This document shows positions 12,600 through 25,353 of a stretch of DNA of 64,000 nt, one piece after another. Under the pieces are notes generated by a model. The model was not told where the DNA came from, ran no database searches, and saw nothing but the letters and a program-made list of their open reading frames with translations. Made by a program: the position numbers and the translations under genes. Source of the DNA: Dillenia suffruticosa (Eukaryota; Streptophyta; Magnoliopsida; Dilleniales; Dilleniaceae). Each line of letters begins with the position of its first letter. Within the stretch, counting starts at the first letter, position 1. Location of the stretch: the NCBI GenBank assembly GCA_033439265.1, contig JAVTVX010000026.1, positions 7,627,001 through 7,691,000 on the forward strand, in the 5' to 3' direction.

Positions 12600-13990
12600 A
12601 TATCAAGTTAGTGTTCTAAAAGATTTACCTGTGACTATGTCAGGGCTGTTCTGGGCATCCTCATTAGTCATTGCGTAGATTCTAGTCGGTGCCCTCATTT
12701 GCGAATGCTGAGCTGGAGCAGTTACAGTGTTGGTTCCAGTCCCTGCTCGAGATGTACCAACTGAAGGTGGAACAGGAGTGTTTGCTTGGCTGCCCATCAA
12801 TCCACTAGGGCAATCCCGCCTTATCTGACCTCCTCGTCCCAATTCCAGGCAAATATTACGGAAATGGCCTTCTTTTCCGCAGTGGTAGTACCTCTTGGGT
12901 ACTTGGCAAACCCCAAAATGAAACTTGCCACAGTGCTTGCATTATTCTTTCCTATTTCCTGTTGATTGGCTTCCCGAAACAACACTAGAGGTAAGGGTTT
13001 TAAATTGAGACACATGTTGGCCTTGAGGAGAGTCAACCGGTCCTGAAATAGATCCACCACCGAAGGAGCTCATACTTCTACTCTTTTTAAAACTTTGGCC
13101 CGATATGAAACCACTAGGCCTCTTCCTCTTCCCATGCTCTCAGACTTTTCCCCTTTCAATCAACATCTTCTCAGTACTTAGGGCCAAATCTAGAACATCT
13201 TGAAATGTGTGCCCTTTTGTGATTGACATCTTCTCCCTTATGCTCAGATTCAGTCCCGATTCAAATTTTGCACATAGGGACTACTCGGATCTTACAAACT
13301 CTGGAACATAACTAGCAAATTCCCTTAATTTTGATTCGTAATTAGACACCGTCTTGTTTCCTTGAACAAGCTTGAAGAACTCCTCTCTCTTCTGGTCCCT
13401 ATAGAACCGAATGTAATATTTTTCTTCAAAAGCTCTCAGAAAATTTGTCCAAGAGAGAGGTGTGGTTACCCTAGCCTTCTCATTCTCCCACCAGGTTCTG
13501 GCTCCCTTGTCCAACAATTTCACTACCACCCACAACTTCATCTCATCACTTAATCTCATATCAGTGACGGTCTCCTAAACTCGGCCAATCCATTCCTTGG
13601 CCACTGAGGCATCATAAGTACCTGAAAAAGTGTCGCATCCAAGTTGTCTTGGCTCTTTGAGTAGCTTTGACAACTCGACTGTAGGACGTTCAGTTGATGT
13701 AACAATCGGTGGAGCAGATGCTGTGGGAATACTAGGCGCCACAACTGGTGTAGAAGGAGGAACCGGCAGAGGAACAGAAGATTGGGGTGGAGCTTGATAC
13801 TGTACCCCGAAAGAACTCCACCACTCCATCACTTGCTAAAGAGCGGCAATAGGAGGTGGAGGAACCCCGGTTGAAGGAGTCGGGTGTGCTCTTGTGGCAA
13901 CTAGAAAAGAAGTTGGAGCATGTGAGGATGACTCATTCTCGCGCTCAGAAGGAAGAATCTCACTAATATTTCTCGTCCTTTGTCTAGGCG
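12600..13990 (-). pseudogene. gag region of gypsy A (fossil)
   Basis: KGARTWWENEKARV and FEEKYY mark the retrotransposon-gag capsid domain at about 13280-13560. A cysteine-rich segment near 12830-12930 lies where the nucleocapsid zinc knuckle belongs. A proline- and serine-rich N-terminal part lies at about 13580-13830. In live elements Gag forms the particle that packages the RNA. The region is broken. Confidence 0.7.
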
Positions 13991-14235
13991 GCATGATTCC
14001 TATAAAAAGAGACATTATGCTTAGCCCACTAAATTAGGCATGTGGGTAGGTATTTAACCCCCTAAAAATAAATTGAGTCCTAGTCCTTTTTAATTCATGG
14101 AAGGCTTTTATACATCCTTTAAAAATTCTTTTAAAATCTAAAATTTCAAAAGAAAACTGCTTTTAAAACCTTTAGAAACTTTTGGGACATTTGGAAGTAG
14201 TTCAAACCTTTAAACATTTAAAATCGTGAGTCTCG

Positions 14236-14246
14236 CTCTGATACCA
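14236..14246 (-). other. Primer-binding site of gypsy A
   Basis: On the minus strand TGGTATCAGAG is complementary to the 3' end of initiator tRNA-Met, the usual primer for plant LTR elements. It lies seven bases inside the 5' LTR and confirms the minus-strand orientation. Confidence 0.8.
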
Positions 14247-14253
14247 ATAGAAT

Positions 14254-16250
14254 TGTCACGCCCCAACCCTCCCATCTAGCACATAACAACCGTCGCATTA
14301 TTTCGACATACGTGCATGACCTCCCCATATACCGGGATAGCGCAAGATATTCTAATTTTATAATAAATTTTTGAAAACATAAAACCCATCAAAATAAGAA
14401 ATTATAAAATCAATACACATACAAGAAGCCCATCAGGCTCATCCCTGTGCATACAAGTATATATCAGCACACATTTGGGGAGGGATTCCTATACATGCAA
14501 TGCAGGCAATGTGGCCTTTCCAGCCATTCCAAAGTTCCACATAATTCATAATTTTAAAATATTTTAACCATTCCAATAAAAATCCAAATATCCCAAATGA
14601 GAACAATAAGTTTTGCAAAGATAAGTTTTAAATAAAATTAGACACTTTCCACGTGAACCAAGCTTGGATTCCACCAATACTTGTCCCAAAAGATATGACA
14701 AGTATCAATTAAATCCAAAGCTCAAAGAAATAGTGCAATAGTTTTCCTTCCACGGATGAAACTATATCAAGTCTCAAGAGAATAGAATCCACTACCGATA
14801 CCTATCGTGGATCACCAAAAGATCTTTGAATCAGCCAATACCAGTCACAGTCTATCCTTCCTCTGAAAAGGATTTAAAGAAGGGGTAAGTATTGGGAAAT
14901 ACCTAGTGAGTGGAGTACAGTGGCATATAACATATAAATGAGGGGTGAGGGTGGTAATGCCAAATACAAATATCAACTATTATTCAATGCAATAAATGCA
15001 ATCATTTACATATAAATAATCGTATCAAATTTTCATGACTTAATTATGCAGTCCCACGACTTAATTTTCATTTTCACAAATTTTGGGGTGTACCGAAAAC
15101 AATCCCCTACGAATGGCCGTTGGTAGGATCCGCTAAAAGGTTTTTCATAATTTTCGTAAAATCCCCTCCACCTTGGCATTGGCCCAAAACTTCGTGGAGT
15201 GCTACCACGTTCTCCGGCAGCCTGAGGAGGCTCTTCAACCCGCCTACCACCAAACTAAATTAAATAACCTTAACCATGCCGCCCCAAACGGCCCGGTCTA
15301 TGGCGAGACTTAGACTGCAGTCATTTTTCCCAGCACCATATTACCAAACTCAATTTATCAATCAATACATGCTCAAATATAAGGTAGAGCAATATTTCAG
15401 AATTCACATGAGTATCCCAAAGTAACATGGTGTAAAAAATTCAATAATCAAGTTCAAGAGTCATGGACATTCCAAAATTTCATTTCAGATATACCACAAT
15501 CACAAAACAATTTCAATTTCATTTGCAAATTCATTTTAAAACTAAATTTATAAATCATAACTGAAAACAGTTTACTTATTCATGCTCATAATTATCCACT
15601 CACCTCTAGGGAGGGTATTCACTCCCTATTTTCACAATTATTCCATAATGACTCCTTTCGAGTCTTCAAAAGGTTAATCTAGACAAATCATCACAATTTA
15701 TCATCAAATAAAGTCCCATTAAAGAGTTTTCAAATTTCCTCCTAATTTAATATAACCTTAATTTACACATTCACATTTTTAGATTCTCATTTCATCAATT
15801 TAGGATTATTTGTCTCACCAATGACTTTAATTCCCAATATTCCTCAATTTTATCTAATTTTTAACAATTTTCCCAATTTTTTTCCAAATTTACATAACCA
15901 TAATATTTTTTCATGCATATTTTAAATCAAACTTTAAGGAAAGCCGTTCTACACCACCCAACAAGTTTCTAATTTCATCTAACACGTTTTTTTCGTATTA
16001 ATCAGCCTAAATTCATGTAGGATTTATGTGTAACCTTAGAAATCACATATCAATTTTTAGGAAAGTGCACTCTCTTTAAATTCCGCATATTTTTCAGAAC
16101 ATATACAAAGCTCTCATTTTAAATTCAGCCTAAACTCATTCAACTATCGAAGGGATTAGAAATTCCCTCACCTAGGGTTTTCGCAACTCGCAGACCTAGC
16201 TTCCGTGTGCCGTTTGATTCAGTCCGGAACCTGCAATGCTTCCAAATTGA
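14254..16250 (-). repeat. 5' LTR copy of gypsy A
   Basis: It begins TGTCACGCC in plus orientation and follows the 6600 LTR for about 2 kb at roughly 90% identity by eye. Recognisable homology ends near 16250 after CTTCCAAATTGAA, beyond which unrelated sequence starts. Confidence 0.8.
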
Positions 16251-17732
16251 AGAGTAAGCTGATAGTCATAAGATACTATATCTCTTTGTCAATGAAAATG
16301 AATCCGCTCCTAAAAACACTTATCTCGTACTTATATCCAACTAGGGCCACAAAATATCAAACATTCATGTGTGATTAGCCAAGTGTTTTAGCATAAGCAA
16401 ATCCAATCACCTATAAGTGAGATAAAAGTGCAAGCATTGATCAAAGAACCAAATACACCATCTACTCTACCTTTTTGGTTATTGCGACTTATGTTCTAGC
16501 AACCCTCAAACAATCCAAGACTGCCTCATTAATCAATACCCAAACCTCTTCCCAGGAGTATTCTTTGAAAACATTGTCTAAAACCTTTAAGGATTGCAAC
16601 TTCTAATAAACATTTTTCCTAAGATCACTTTACCATCTCATCAAACCATAAAATAGAATATCAAATTATATGATAGCAATAAGATTTTTCAATTTATTTA
16701 GTTATTTATTTATTTTACTTAACTACCAGAATCTGAAAATTCGACTAATCCGGTTCGAACATTTATAGGATCCAATTTAGAGGTTATGTATCCCTACACC
16801 TATTTTTTTATTTTAAAATTTGAATTCAAGATTTTAATTAGGCGAATATATTTTTGTGCTACTAGAACTATCGGGGGCTTTTCAAATTTACATTAACCAT
16901 TTGGGAACCTTAAACTTTGTTTTATTTTGACTAACGTCTAACTCTCTTTAATACTGTTGACTAATGAAATACGAACAATGTCATTTATCATTAAACTTAC
17001 GATACAAAGCATAATTAAGCAAGTCAAAAGGACAGAAGAGTGTTATCTAGGCTGCGCTAGAGATTTCAACGGAAATTTAAGATGGTGGAGTTAATGGGTT
17101 GTCCAAATTAGGATGGGTCCAAAAGTTTTGGAGACGTGCCCAATCCACAAATCAATTAGAATTGACCCAATTCAATGTCGACAAGCCGGTGATTATTTGC
17201 ATGAGCAAAACATGAGTTTATTGGAAATCTTCGGTGTCTTATTCAGGGGGAAGATATGCATCACAAGCTTTTGGGTCTTAGCTCTAAATGATAGTGCATT
17301 CTTAAGGCAAGACATCAAGGTTTTGCTATGCAGTGCTAGGTCTTATTTTTTGGAATAAAAATTACATCGTCACTAACGTTGTTTATAGGGCATTTGACAA
17401 AAATCCTAAATTGAATAAAAATGATTAATTTTTGTGTTTTTAAAAGAACTTAAAGTTTTTAACTTTTATTAAATATTTGGCCAAAATTGATAACCTCAGA
17501 CAAAAAACTCCGTAGTGTTGACAAATATGTAGGTGCATTCCTAAACTAACCCAAAAAAACTAATTTCTATAACTTCTTAAAAGAACATATATAACTTCAA
17601 AAATATGATCAATACACTCACCAATATTATATTTATAAATATATATAATTAATAAGAAAAATGTTGCAGGATATTCGCGAAACTAGCTACAGCCAGGGAA
17701 TAAAAAACCCCTCCTCTGTTGTGTTTGATCAC
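16251..17732. other. AT-rich spacer, no gene seen
   Basis: Non-repetitive AT-rich sequence with an unrecognised open frame of 81 codons at 17113-17358, which has no known motif and no splice context. No RNA gene was found. Confidence 0.55.
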
Positions 17733-18629
17733 AAAATGATAGGAGAAGGACATAAGAGATGACAAAGACCTTAATGGGGTCCAATGACATAGGAAAGTTG
17801 TGAAATCATGGGATGATAAGACCCCATAAAACCCTCCACATGTAATTACTTTTGGGTTGGGATTGGATGGATCCCCCCATTATTCTTGTATCCCTCTTTC
17901 TCCACGCGGATGATGCCACGTTGTAGGTCCCTTAGTTGACCCAAGTTATGGCTACACTATAACAAGGGTGACCTTTGAAAAAGGAAAATAAGAAGTTTTA
18001 TGCTCGACAAACAAAAGATGTCGTTAGCCTTCTCCCTGTCATCTTTGTATTTCTTGATAAAATTCAATTTCATCAAAAATAAATAATAATAATAATAATT
18101 TGTTGTTGAGGCCATTAAAACATCGTTGGTGATCTTACCATAGGTATTGTCGCATGAGTTTTTATGTGCTCATATTATCATTATTCATCATAAGTCATAA
18201 TGTCTCTTTAGATTGTCACTAGACAATCACAGAAACATGTGTGGGCGCTCGGTCTTCGTTGTGTAGGACACCTAGAGAGTCTTAAAACTGACTCTAATCA
18301 CATAAAGTTGCAAATCGTTTTCTATCTGTATTCCAATATCAATCCCCAACAGTTGTCACGCAAAATATTGTAAATATCACAATCAAAACATGCTGGGGTC
18401 CCATGGAAAATGCCCGCAATGACAAGTTTGATTTTGAGAGCGCCACAAAATGCCAACACTTGATAGAAAATGTCAATTTGGGATGTTCAATGAGGTGCCA
18501 TTTAGCAACTTGGATGGTATTAGCCGAGGAAATGCTACCTTAAAGTAAGGTTTTTAAGAAATTATGTAAGGTGGTTTTTTTTATTATTTTAATAATACCA
18601 AATAAGTTTTGTAATCCTTCAAAAATGGT

Positions 18630-19035
18630 GTACATAATGTAAAGGAAGCAGCTGATTTCTTGAAGGAATCTGTTATACGGGATGAGGTGGGATCGGAAGT
18701 ACAAGGCTCCCAGCAAATGTGGTGTTGTTGTACGGGAGATTAAAAGAGACTGACAATCCCTACGTTGGATACCTTGGTTAGAAAGAGTTATTGTTACTCT
18801 ATGCAACAAAGTGGAAGAAACAGCAAATCTTTTGCTTCTTTTATGCAATAAAACCTATGGGATATGGATGGATGTGTTAAAATGGTGGGGTTTTGGAGAC
18901 CCTCTTACCAGGCAAAGTTGTAGGTGGGGCTGGATCAGTGGAAAAGAATTGTATGATGTGGATGCTTATATTCTTTGCAGTGCTCCGGTCAATATGGATT
19001 TGGAGAAATGACAAGTTGTTGAAACAAGAAGAGAT
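18630..19035 (+). pseudogene. LINE C-terminal (zf-RVT) relic in copy 1
   Basis: The plus strand gives short frames of the type APSKCGVVV, then LCNKTYGIWMDVLKWWGFGD, then LRSIWIWRNDKL. This follows the plant LINE zf-RVT pattern: P-K-V-A-F-F-V-W, then H-L-L-L-x-C-x-x-A-x-x-I-W, ending in I-W-x-x-R-N. Several frame changes and stops separate the pieces. The same relic is in copy 2 at about 28230-28600, so it predates the duplication. Confidence 0.55.
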
Positions 19036-19195
19036 TTGTGACCTTGTTAAAGTAAGAATTTTTTTTTTTCTTTTTCATTTTCAAGTTTTATTCACTCTTA
19101 TATAAACTCGTGCACCCTTTACACCCCATTAATAAAATTTATAAAAGAAAAACTGAAAATTCCAAACATCATGATTACACAAACTATCGAACAAG

Positions 19196-19400
19196 ATAAT
19201 ACAACAACAATAACAATTTGAACCTTAATCCTAATAATTTGGGGTCGGCCATTTGAGAGACAAATATGAAAAATAAAATAAAATAAATAGATAAAAAAAT
19301 ATGATGATTTAATTTATGAGGATTCTTTTATGTCATTTATTTTTATCCAACGTCATCCTCTCGTCTAAATCCTTAATTATCATATATTTATGAATAATAT
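19196..19400 (-). mobile_element. Short retroposon 3'-end fragment inside copy 1
   Basis: An (AAC)n-like run, ACAACAACAATAACAA, followed by TTTGGGGTCGGCC looks like the reverse complement of the conserved 3' end of plant Au-type SINEs and RTE-type LINEs, which end in a (TTG)n tail. The segment is missing from the matching place in copy 2, so it was inserted after the duplication. The exact ends are not resolved. Confidence 0.4.
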
Positions 19401-19523
19401 AAAAAAATTAAGCATAAGAACTTACACATTTCATAAGAATAAGTTATACAATTACGTTATAGAAATTCAAATTCTCGTACAATCAAAAATTATATATATA
19501 TAAATTTTAAGAAATGCTAATAG

Positions 19524-20595
19524 AAAATAATAGGAGAAGGACATAAGAGGTCACAAAGACCTTAAGAGGGGTCCAGTGACATAGGAAAGTCGTGAAATCA
19601 AGGGATGATAAGACCCCCCATCAAACCCTCCGATTCCAAACGTTGTTTTCCAAGTTGCTTTTGCACTCTCATTAAAATGCCTTGAGCTCTAAGGCTGTTC
19701 TCTCTTCACATGTAGTAACTTTTGGGTTGGGATGGGATGGGACCCTAATATTATTCTTATATCCCTCTTTCTCCCAAGCGGATGATGCCGTGTTGTTGGT
19801 TCCTTAGTTGACCCAGTTTAATGCTTACCATATAACAAGGGTGACATTGAAAAAGGGAAAATAAGAAGTTTTAGAAGAGCAGATGATATTTTCTGCTAGA
19901 CAAACAAGAGATAGTGTTAGCTTGCAGCACTTTTGCTTCTCCCTGTCATCTTTGTATTTCTTAATAAAATTCAATTTCATCAAAAATAAAAAAAGAATAA
20001 ATAAGTTGTTGAGGCCGTGAAAAGATTGTTGGTGCTCTTACCATAGGTATTGTCACCCAATGGATTTTTGTGTACATAGATTATGATTATTCATCATAAG
20101 TCATAATGTCTCTAAGATTGTCACAAGAGAGATTGCGTTACTTCTTTGTGATAATTTATGCATGTAGATACAATCACAGAAGCATGTGTGGGCGCTCGGG
20201 CTTCTTTACGTATGACACCTAGAGTCTTAAAGCTTACTCTGATCCTCCCTTCCCGCACCAAATTCGTCCACACAAAATTGCAAATCATTTTCCATCTGTA
20301 TTCCAATATCAATCCCTAACAGTTGTCACGCAGAATTTTGTAAATATATAATAATCAAAACAAGCCGGGGTCCCATGGAAAATGCCCTCGATAATAAATT
20401 TGATTTTGAGAGCGCCACTAATGCCAACACTTGATAAAAAAAAGTCAATCTCGGATGTTCTATGAGGTGCCATTTAGCAACTTGGATGGTATTAATAGAG
20501 GAAATGCTGCCTTAAAGTAAGGTTTTTTTTTTTTAATAATACCAAATAAGTTTTGTAATGCTACAAAAACTTTTGAAAAACAATGTTGGTACCAA
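19524..20595. repeat. Tandem duplication, copy 2, left part
   Basis: Homologous to 17733-18640 of copy 1. It is interrupted after GGTACCAAGTCAC by the copia element at 20601. Confidence 0.85.
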
Positions 20596-20600
20596 GTCAC

Positions 20601-20880
20601 TTCAAAACTCAGAGTTTGGAAAGTAAATTTTTATATATTGAATTCCTTTGACATTGATGAATATATATACAAATATCATAGTTATGAGTTGATACTGCAA
20701 TCCCACTAATTATGGAAAGACCAATCCCACTAATTATGGGATTACAGGAAGAACACTAATATAGGAGTTCCACTAATTATGGGAAAAGCACTAATATAGG
20801 AATTCCATTAATTATGGGAAGACCAATAATATAGGAGCTAAATCAGGTCATCTATTTACAAGAGAATATGAACCTTAACA
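20601..20880 (-). repeat. 3' LTR of the copia element
   Basis: It matches 27827-28107 at about 97%. It contains four variants of a CCACTAATTATGGGA unit in tandem. It is bounded by GTCAC outside and by the C-run that is the PPT complement inside (20881-20889). Confidence 0.9.
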
Positions 20881-20887
20881 CCCCCCC

Positions 20888-22420
20888 TCAAACTGATGGT
20901 GGATGGGACAGTAGTCGAAGTTTGGTGCGATGTTTCTCAAACAGAGCTCGGCCTAATGGCTTAGTAAGAATGTCGGTTATTTGGTCTGCACTAGAGATAA
21001 ATTTAACGATCACCTGTCCTTGCTGAATTTGTTCCCGAACAAAGTGGTAATCCAACTCAATGTGCTTGGTGCAAGCATGAAATACCGGGTTGGCACTAAG
21101 ATAAATGGCACCAACATTGTCACACCAAAGAGTGGCAGGCGTGGAGGACAGACAACCCAATTCACTGAGCAAGGAATGAAGCCACATAATTTCTGCAGTA
21201 GCATTAGCCATGGACTTGTATTCACTCTCGGTTGAAGATCGAGCTATAGTGGGTTGCTTTTTGGCGACCCAAGAGACGAGATTGTTGCCCAAATAGACAG
21301 CATACCCATTGGTTGATCGGCGATCGTCAGGGCACCCCCCCAATCACTGTCTGAGAAACATTGAATTGCAAAAGAAGAGTGTTTGGAAAAGAAGAGTCCA
21401 TACCGCTTAGTATGTTGCAAGTAGCGTAGAACCCGTTTGAGTGCCTGCCAGTGCATAGTAGTAGGAGAGTGCATATATTGACAAAGTTTATTGACACTAA
21501 AGGCAATGTCAGGACGTGTAATGGTAACATATTGTAAGCCACCAATTAATTGGCGATATAGATCACCATGTTCAAAAGGTTCACCCGAAGTCTTGGTGAG
21601 AGCGGGGGAGACCGCCATTGGTGTAAGGCATGGTTTGCAGTCGGACATCTGGAATTTGTGTAGAAGATCAGAAATGTATTTTGCTTAAGAGAGTAGAAGA
21701 CCATCTGGTAGATGTAGTATCTCTATGCCCAATAAATAATTCAATATACCCAAGTCACGAACAGGAAAAGTGGACTGAATTTTAGTCATGAACCAATCAA
21801 CTAGAGTGGATGAGGTGCCAGTAACTAAGATGTCATCGACATAGATAAGGACAAAAAGCTTAGAGGTACCATCACACCGTATGAACAAAGAAGTGTCAGC
21901 CTTGGAGAATTGAAAACCCAATTGAAGTAGGAATTCAGAAAGTCGATGAAACCATGCACGGGGAGCTTGCTTTAACCCATATAGAGACCTGTGAAGATGA
22001 CAAACATGATCAGGATAATTAGGATCAATAAAGCCAGGGGGCTGTTCCATATATATTTCATCTTCCAAAGTCCCGTGAAGAAAAGCATTGGAGATGTCCA
22101 ATTGCCGAACACACCAACCCGATATAGTAGCAAGAGATAAAATAGTGCGGATTGTTGTATATTTAATAACCGGACTGAAGGTTTCAAGATAATCCACACC
22201 ATGTTCTTGTGTATAGCCCTTGGCCACAAGGCTTGCTTTGTAGCGCTCAATACTACCATCAGCTTTGCGCTTGATGCGAAAAGGCCATTTGTTTCCAACA
22301 ATGTTTTCGTGAGACGGGCAAGGTACCAAAGTCCAAGTGTTAGTAGAAACAAGAGCATCAATTTCCTTGGTCATGGCATTCCGCCATTCAGCATATGGCT
22401 TTGCTTGATTGTAAGTGTGC
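20888..22420 (-). pseudogene. RT-RNase H region of the copia element (fossil)
   Basis: RT blocks read KWPFRIKRKADGSIERYKA, LVAKGYTQEHGVDYLETFSP, LDISNAFLHG and the catalytic LIYVDDILVTG. RNase H follows with YLGNNLVSWVAKKQPTIARS and SSTESEYKSMANATAE, then WCDNVGAIYL and HIELDYHFVRE. These are typical copia pol blocks in the right order. This part is nearly continuous and much better kept than the gypsy fossils, in line with the similar LTRs. Confidence 0.9.
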
Positions 22421-22899
22421 GGTTCCTGCGTTAAAAATTGTGTTGTTGTTCGGGTAGAGAGGTGAGCTTGGCTTTTGTGGAGTGTAGTTGGGCGAAGGGT
22501 CATGTGGTGGGTTCGGATGGGTGGTGTTGGAGGATCGGGAGTAGGCGCCGGATGAGGAGAAGTGGATGTTGAGGTTGCCTGGTCGGTGTAGGATGATAAG
22601 TCAACAATTAAATTTAGATTGGGAGAGGTTGGAATGGCGGGAGATGTGGATATAGGAGGTACAGGGGAGTTGTGATGGGATGTTGAAGTGGTAGGAGATG
22701 TAGAGAATGACGGTGGAGTGTGGGGATGAGGTCGTGGGGAAGGAGATAAGAAAGAGGAAGTTGAATTGGAACGAAAAGCCATACCTGAAGGAGCCGCAGA
22801 GTCCCAGTGAGTGGAATGACTTGTAACCTGTAGCCAAGAAGAACTATCCGGAAGAGAGAAGGTGGGGGTGAGACGAGATTGATATGGAAAACTGTTGAC

Positions 22900-24090
22900 A
22901 TTAAATTTAACATGTCGTGTTAAGTATAGTCGACCGATTTCCAAGTCTAAACAATGATAAGCACTATGGGTTGGACTTTGACCGAGAAATACACAGGGTA
23001 GAGAGCGAAAAGCAAATTTATGGCGGTTATAGGGTCGAAGTAAAGGGAATATGGCACATCCAAAAGGTTTCATGTCTAGGTAATTAGGATCTTTGCCAAA
23101 GAGAATTTGATAAGGGGACTTATGTTGTAAAATTGGACTTGGTGTTTGATTAATGGATTGAATGCTCACTGTAAAAGCAAAATTCCAATATTTCAGGGGA
23201 ACATGACCATGAGTTAACAAAGTTAAACTAGTATCAACTAAATGGCGAATTTTTCGCTCCGATGTCCCATTTTGTTGATGGGTGTAGGGGCAAGCAATTC
23301 TATGAATAATGCCATTAGATTGAAATAGTTTTCTGAGCTTTTGATATTCACCACCCCAGTCGGAATGAAAAGCTTTAATTTTGGCATTAAATTGTCTATC
23401 AACAAGGGATTGGAAATGAAGAAAGCAGGAATAGACATCACTTTTATTTTTCAAAAAATAAACCCAAGTAAATCGGGTAAAATCATCAATGAATAAAACA
23501 ACATAACGATGCCCAAGACTTGAGATTACTGGAGCAGGACCCCAAACATCAGAGAAAATAATATCAAAAGGAGCAGTACTCTTATGCTCGACACTGGCTA
23601 AAGGTAAACGAGACATCTTGCCTAAGAAACAAGAAGAACATGGTTGAGACTTAAAACTGGAACAAGGTAAATTAAAACATTTGACAATATTAGAGATAGT
23701 ACGCATATTCTGGTGTCCAAGGCGTTCATGCCACTGTTGAAGAGTTGGAATGGTGGTAAGGTAGGCAAACTTCACGGAAGGGCGAAGACGATAGAGTCCA
23801 TTCTCACTGAGACCGTGGAGGAGCACCTTCTTGGTGTAGCGATCCTTAACAAGAAAATAAGTGGGATGAAATTCAAAAAAGCAATTGTTATCGGATGTGA
23901 ACTTTTGAACAGACAACAAATTTTTAACAATTTTAGGAACATGTAGAACAGAGTTCAATGCAAGCTTACCACCTGCCGAAGGGATAGAAGTCATACCAGT
24001 ATTAGCAATCTGAAGCCCTTGGCCATTACCGACATGAAGAGTGTCAGTACCACGATATTCATCACTTATCTGTAGAGTAGATAGATCAGG
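22900..24090 (-). pseudogene. GAG-pre-integrase and integrase region of the copia element (fossil)
   Basis: WHERLGHQNM with CSSCFLGKMSRLPL is the His-His-Cys-Cys pre-integrase zinc finger. The catalytic core follows: IIFSDVWGPAP, VLFIDDFTRFTWVYFL, FHSDWGGEY, and PYTHQQNGTSERKIRHLVD with its catalytic Glu. A serine- and proline-rich linker at about 22440-22840 joins it to RT. The CACTA insertion lies just upstream in coding sense, at 24098. Confidence 0.88.
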
Positions 24091-24114
24091 AGTGATCACT
24101 ACAAAACAACAGCC

Positions 24115-24520
24115 TTTTACGCACAAATTTAGCGACGAAAATTTTAAAAAAATTTTTCGCTAAAATCATTAGCGACGGATTTAGCGACGAAAAATTTTTC
24201 GTCGCTAATAACGCGTCGCAAAAATTTAGCGACAAAATTAAAAATCCGTCGCTAAATTTAGCGACGAAAATCTGGAATCCGTCGCTAAATTTAGCGACAA
24301 ATAAGTTTTCGTCGCTAATATTCGTCACAAAATTTAGCGACGAAAAATTATTCGTCGCTAAATTTAGCGACAGATAATTTTTATCGCTAAAATCCGTCGC
24401 TAATTTAGGGGAAATCAAACCCGTCAAAAAATTATTCGTCGCTGAATTAGTGACGGATTTGGAATTCGTCGCCCAAATCCGTCGCTGAATAAGCGACGGA
24501 TTCCAAATCCGTCGCTGATT
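24115..24520. repeat. Left subterminal repeat array of CACTA 1
   Basis: About twenty variants of (A)TTTAGCGACGAAA and its complement, in both orientations, spaced 15-40 bp apart. In characterised CACTA elements subterminal repeats bind the TnpA-type protein; that role here is inferred. Confidence 0.8.
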
Positions 24521-24703
24521 CCATATACCTTGGCCATCAGCCAGTCACGTGCCCACTCACCCCAGCATCCCCAGCCACGTGCCCACCCACCCCAGCACCC
24601 CCACCTGCCCGCCCGAGCCCGCCCAAGCCAGCTCCCCTACCTGCCCGCCCGAGTCAGCACCCCCGCGCAGCATCAGCTGGAAAATACCGCGCTTTTGCCT
24701 CCA

Positions 24704-24776
24704 CCGTGATTCGAACTCCGAACTCCTGCACGAACCCCTGCACACACACGCAATGTGTAAACCAACTACTGAGCCA
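24704..24776 (-). promoter_or_regulatory. tRNA-like module (A box and B box), left, CACTA 1
   Basis: On the minus strand TGGCTCAGTAGTTGG (24776-24762) matches a Pol III A box. AGTTCGAATCACGG (24717-24704) matches a B box about 45 bp downstream. There is no complete cloverleaf. It points toward the left end of the element. The sister element has the same module at 50530-50580. Confidence 0.5.
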
Positions 24777-25353
24777 AACATATTATTGTGATATAAATTT
24801 ATTTTTTTATTATTTATTACATTTTTTTCATATTTTTCTAACAATAATAAAATAATATATAATAACAATTTAAAATAATAAAAATAAAAACTTTTTTTAT
24901 TTATACCACCAATCTAAAATAATATTAATTAAAAATAATAAATATGATAATTTTTAATAAAATAAAAAATAATAAAAAACTAATTTAAAATAAAATAATA
25001 AATTAATTAAAAAATATATTAATATTATATTTTGATTTCTTCTTTTTTATTTTATTTTATTATTTTATTATTCTTTTTCATTTTTATTTTATTTTTTTAA
25101 TCCATAATTTAAAAATGCATCTCAAAACAATAAAATTATAATTATCAATAAATTATAACAAATTAATAATTTAAAAAATCTATATATTTATTCACAAAAT
25201 ATTTTTATTCAAATTTCAATAAAATTATTATATATAAGAAATGAAAATAGAAATAAAAAAAAAACCAATGGAAAAAAAAAAGTAAGAATAGAAAACAAAA
25301 GGGTGGAAAAAGTTGGAAGAAAGAAAACAAAAATATTGTCACACAACACAAGG

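Larger units (their letters stand above)
6600..16250 (-). mobile_element. Fossil Ty3/gypsy LTR retrotransposon A
   Basis: On the minus strand the parts run 5' LTR, tRNA-Met-type primer-binding site, gag, protease, reverse transcriptase, RNase H, integrase, polypurine tract, 3' LTR. The pol order with integrase last identifies Ty3/gypsy. The integrase tail, with PMQILDR and VKVLWR, fits plant chromovirus-like lineages (inference). The LTRs begin and end TG...CA, reach 2.4 kb, and differ at perhaps one base in ten by eye, so the insertion is fairly old. The element is broken, with roughly ten or more breaks. It sits just beside the LINE at 2366-6560. Confidence 0.85.
17733..19455. repeat. Tandem duplication, copy 1
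   Basis: From AAAATGATAGGAGAAGGACA onward this unit recurs, with substitutions and small indels, from 19524. The match continues after the copia element up to about 28900. Shared landmarks include CATAAGAG...GACCTTAA, the block around CAATCACAGAA...GTGTGGGCGCTCGG, and the tail ATTAATAAAATTTATAAAAG. Copy 1 lacks a segment of about 90 bp present in copy 2 near 19629-19715. It also has its own insertion at 19196-19400. Confidence 0.85.

Noticed and set aside
24704-24776. A true tRNA gene
   Set aside because: The boxes are present but spacing and paired arms do not make a full cloverleaf; called a tRNA-like module instead.
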